In this document: in pieces, positions 63,583 through 64,000 of the stretch | How positions within the stretch are numbered: the stretch's first letter is position 1 | How the letters are laid out: each line of letters starts with the position of its first letter | Assembly: GCA_900547555.1 (NCBI GenBank) | Contig: URHG01000007.1 | Span: forward strand, 16,130 to 80,129 | Reading direction: 5' to 3' | DNA from: an uncultured Porphyromonadaceae bacterium | GTDB lineage: Bacteria > Bacteroidota > Bacteroidia > Bacteroidales > UBA11471 | Length of the DNA: 64,000 nt | Program-made: the position numbers and the translations under genes | The notes under the pieces: model-generated | Seen by the model: only the letters and a program-made list of their open reading frames with translations | The model's database searches: none | Told to the model about the DNA's origin: nothing

Positions 63583-64000
63583 ATGAAGCAAGAAATTATA
63601 ATAGCAGGTTTCGGTGGACAAGGGGTTTTGTCAATGGGTAAGATCCTGGCTTATTCCGGCCTGATGGAAGGAAAGGAAGTCAGTTGGATGCCTTCTTACG
63701 GCCCAGAACAACGAGGCGGTACAGCCAACGTAACCGTCATCCTGAGCGACGACCGCATCAGCTCTCCCGTATTGAACGAATATGACATTGCCATCATCCT
63801 GAACCAACCTTCGATGGAGAAGTTCGAAAACAAGGTGAAAAAAGGCGGTATCATTATTTATGACGGATACGGAATCCATACACCGGTGAAACGGACCGAT
63901 GTCAGTGTATATCGTGTGGATGCGATGGACGCGGCTACCGAGATGAAAAACGAGAAAGCATTCAATATGCTGATCCTCGGCGGACTACTGAAAATCGTTC
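63583..64000 (+). CDS. 2-oxoacid:ferredoxin oxidoreductase gamma subunit (partial at window end)
   Basis: 139 residues are visible from ATG 63583 and the frame is open at the window edge. EIIIAGFGGQGVLSMGKILA is the N-terminal glycine-rich CoA-binding signature, followed by SYGPEQRGGTANVTVILSD and NQPSMEKFENKVKKGG, all typical of KorC/VorC. It completes the four-subunit enzyme started at 61455; only some 40 residues should be missing. Confidence 0.92.
   Translation, partial: MKQEIIIAGFGGQGVLSMGKILAYSGLMEGKEVSWMPSYGPEQRGGTANVTVILSDDRISSPVLNEYDIAIILNQPSMEKFENKVKKGGIIIYDGYGIHTPVKRTDVSVYRVDAMDAATEMKNEKAFNMLILGGLLKIV

Overview
The window reads as a chromosome segment of a gut-type Bacteroidales bacterium (Bacteroidota). 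Many genes are preceded by the Bacteroidota -7 element TAnnTTTG, several with a TTTG -33 element. Lipoproteins, polysaccharide-degrading enzymes, a type IX secretion (T9SS) sorting domain, a rubredoxin/rubrerythrin oxygen defence and a 2-oxoacid:ferredoxin oxidoreductase operon all fit an anaerobic glycan fermenter. The genus cannot be fixed from sequence alone; a Barnesiellaceae/Parabacteroides-like relative is a guess.

Host region, left (1-29,514). A partial repeat-containing surface lipoprotein; an OPT-family oligopeptide transporter; a DUF2461 protein; a GH28 polygalacturonase; a trehalose gene pair (fused TPS/TPP plus GH15 hydrolase); a cobalamin riboswitch in front of a three-gene biotin-dependent acyl-CoA carboxylase operon; a DPP-IV peptidase; NAD+ synthetase; CvfB-like S1 protein; a DUF3298-type lipoprotein; rsmG; an MBL hydrolase; a pectate-lyase-like beta-helix protein with a T9SS tail; a UDG-family protein; tRNA-Asp; another MBL hydrolase; and a GH115 alpha-glucuronidase.

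Mobile element (about 30,629-47,611, 17.0 kb). A GH116-type glycosidase gene is cut in two. The halves (29,515-30,628 and 47,605-49,332) rejoin in frame through a 7-bp direct repeat TGGGCAA, giving a 944-residue protein. The inserted DNA is an integrative and mobilizable element. At its right end it carries a tyrosine integrase, a 396-aa unknown protein, an excisionase-like HTH protein, a wHTH protein, a candidate oriT, MobC, a relaxase, a membrane mobilization protein and a second tyrosine recombinase. Its left half is a defence cargo: an RloA/RloB (AbiL-like) ATPase/Toprim pair, an AIPR-family protein, and on the other strand a two-gene restriction-modification system (methyltransferase-like M protein plus a 1,322-aa GIY-YIG/helicase/NPPY-methylase fusion).

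Most interesting: between the second recombinase and the M gene, perfect 16-bp inverted repeats (39,794-39,809 and 39,970-39,985) flank a 160-bp segment. That segment contains a promoter -7 box which currently points away from the restriction genes. This looks like an invertible (phase-variable) promoter, in OFF orientation, that would switch the restriction-modification operon, next to its probable recombinase.

Host region, right (49,335-64,000). An NlpE-like lipoprotein, a TPR protein, an LTA-synthase-like membrane sulfatase-fold protein, an M3 peptidase lipoprotein, a GT2 glycosyltransferase, a PerR-reverse rubrerythrin pair, dCMP deaminase, a CtpA-type S41 protease, 5-formyl-THF cyclo-ligase, and a korDABC-type 2-oxoacid:ferredoxin oxidoreductase operon that runs off the window end.
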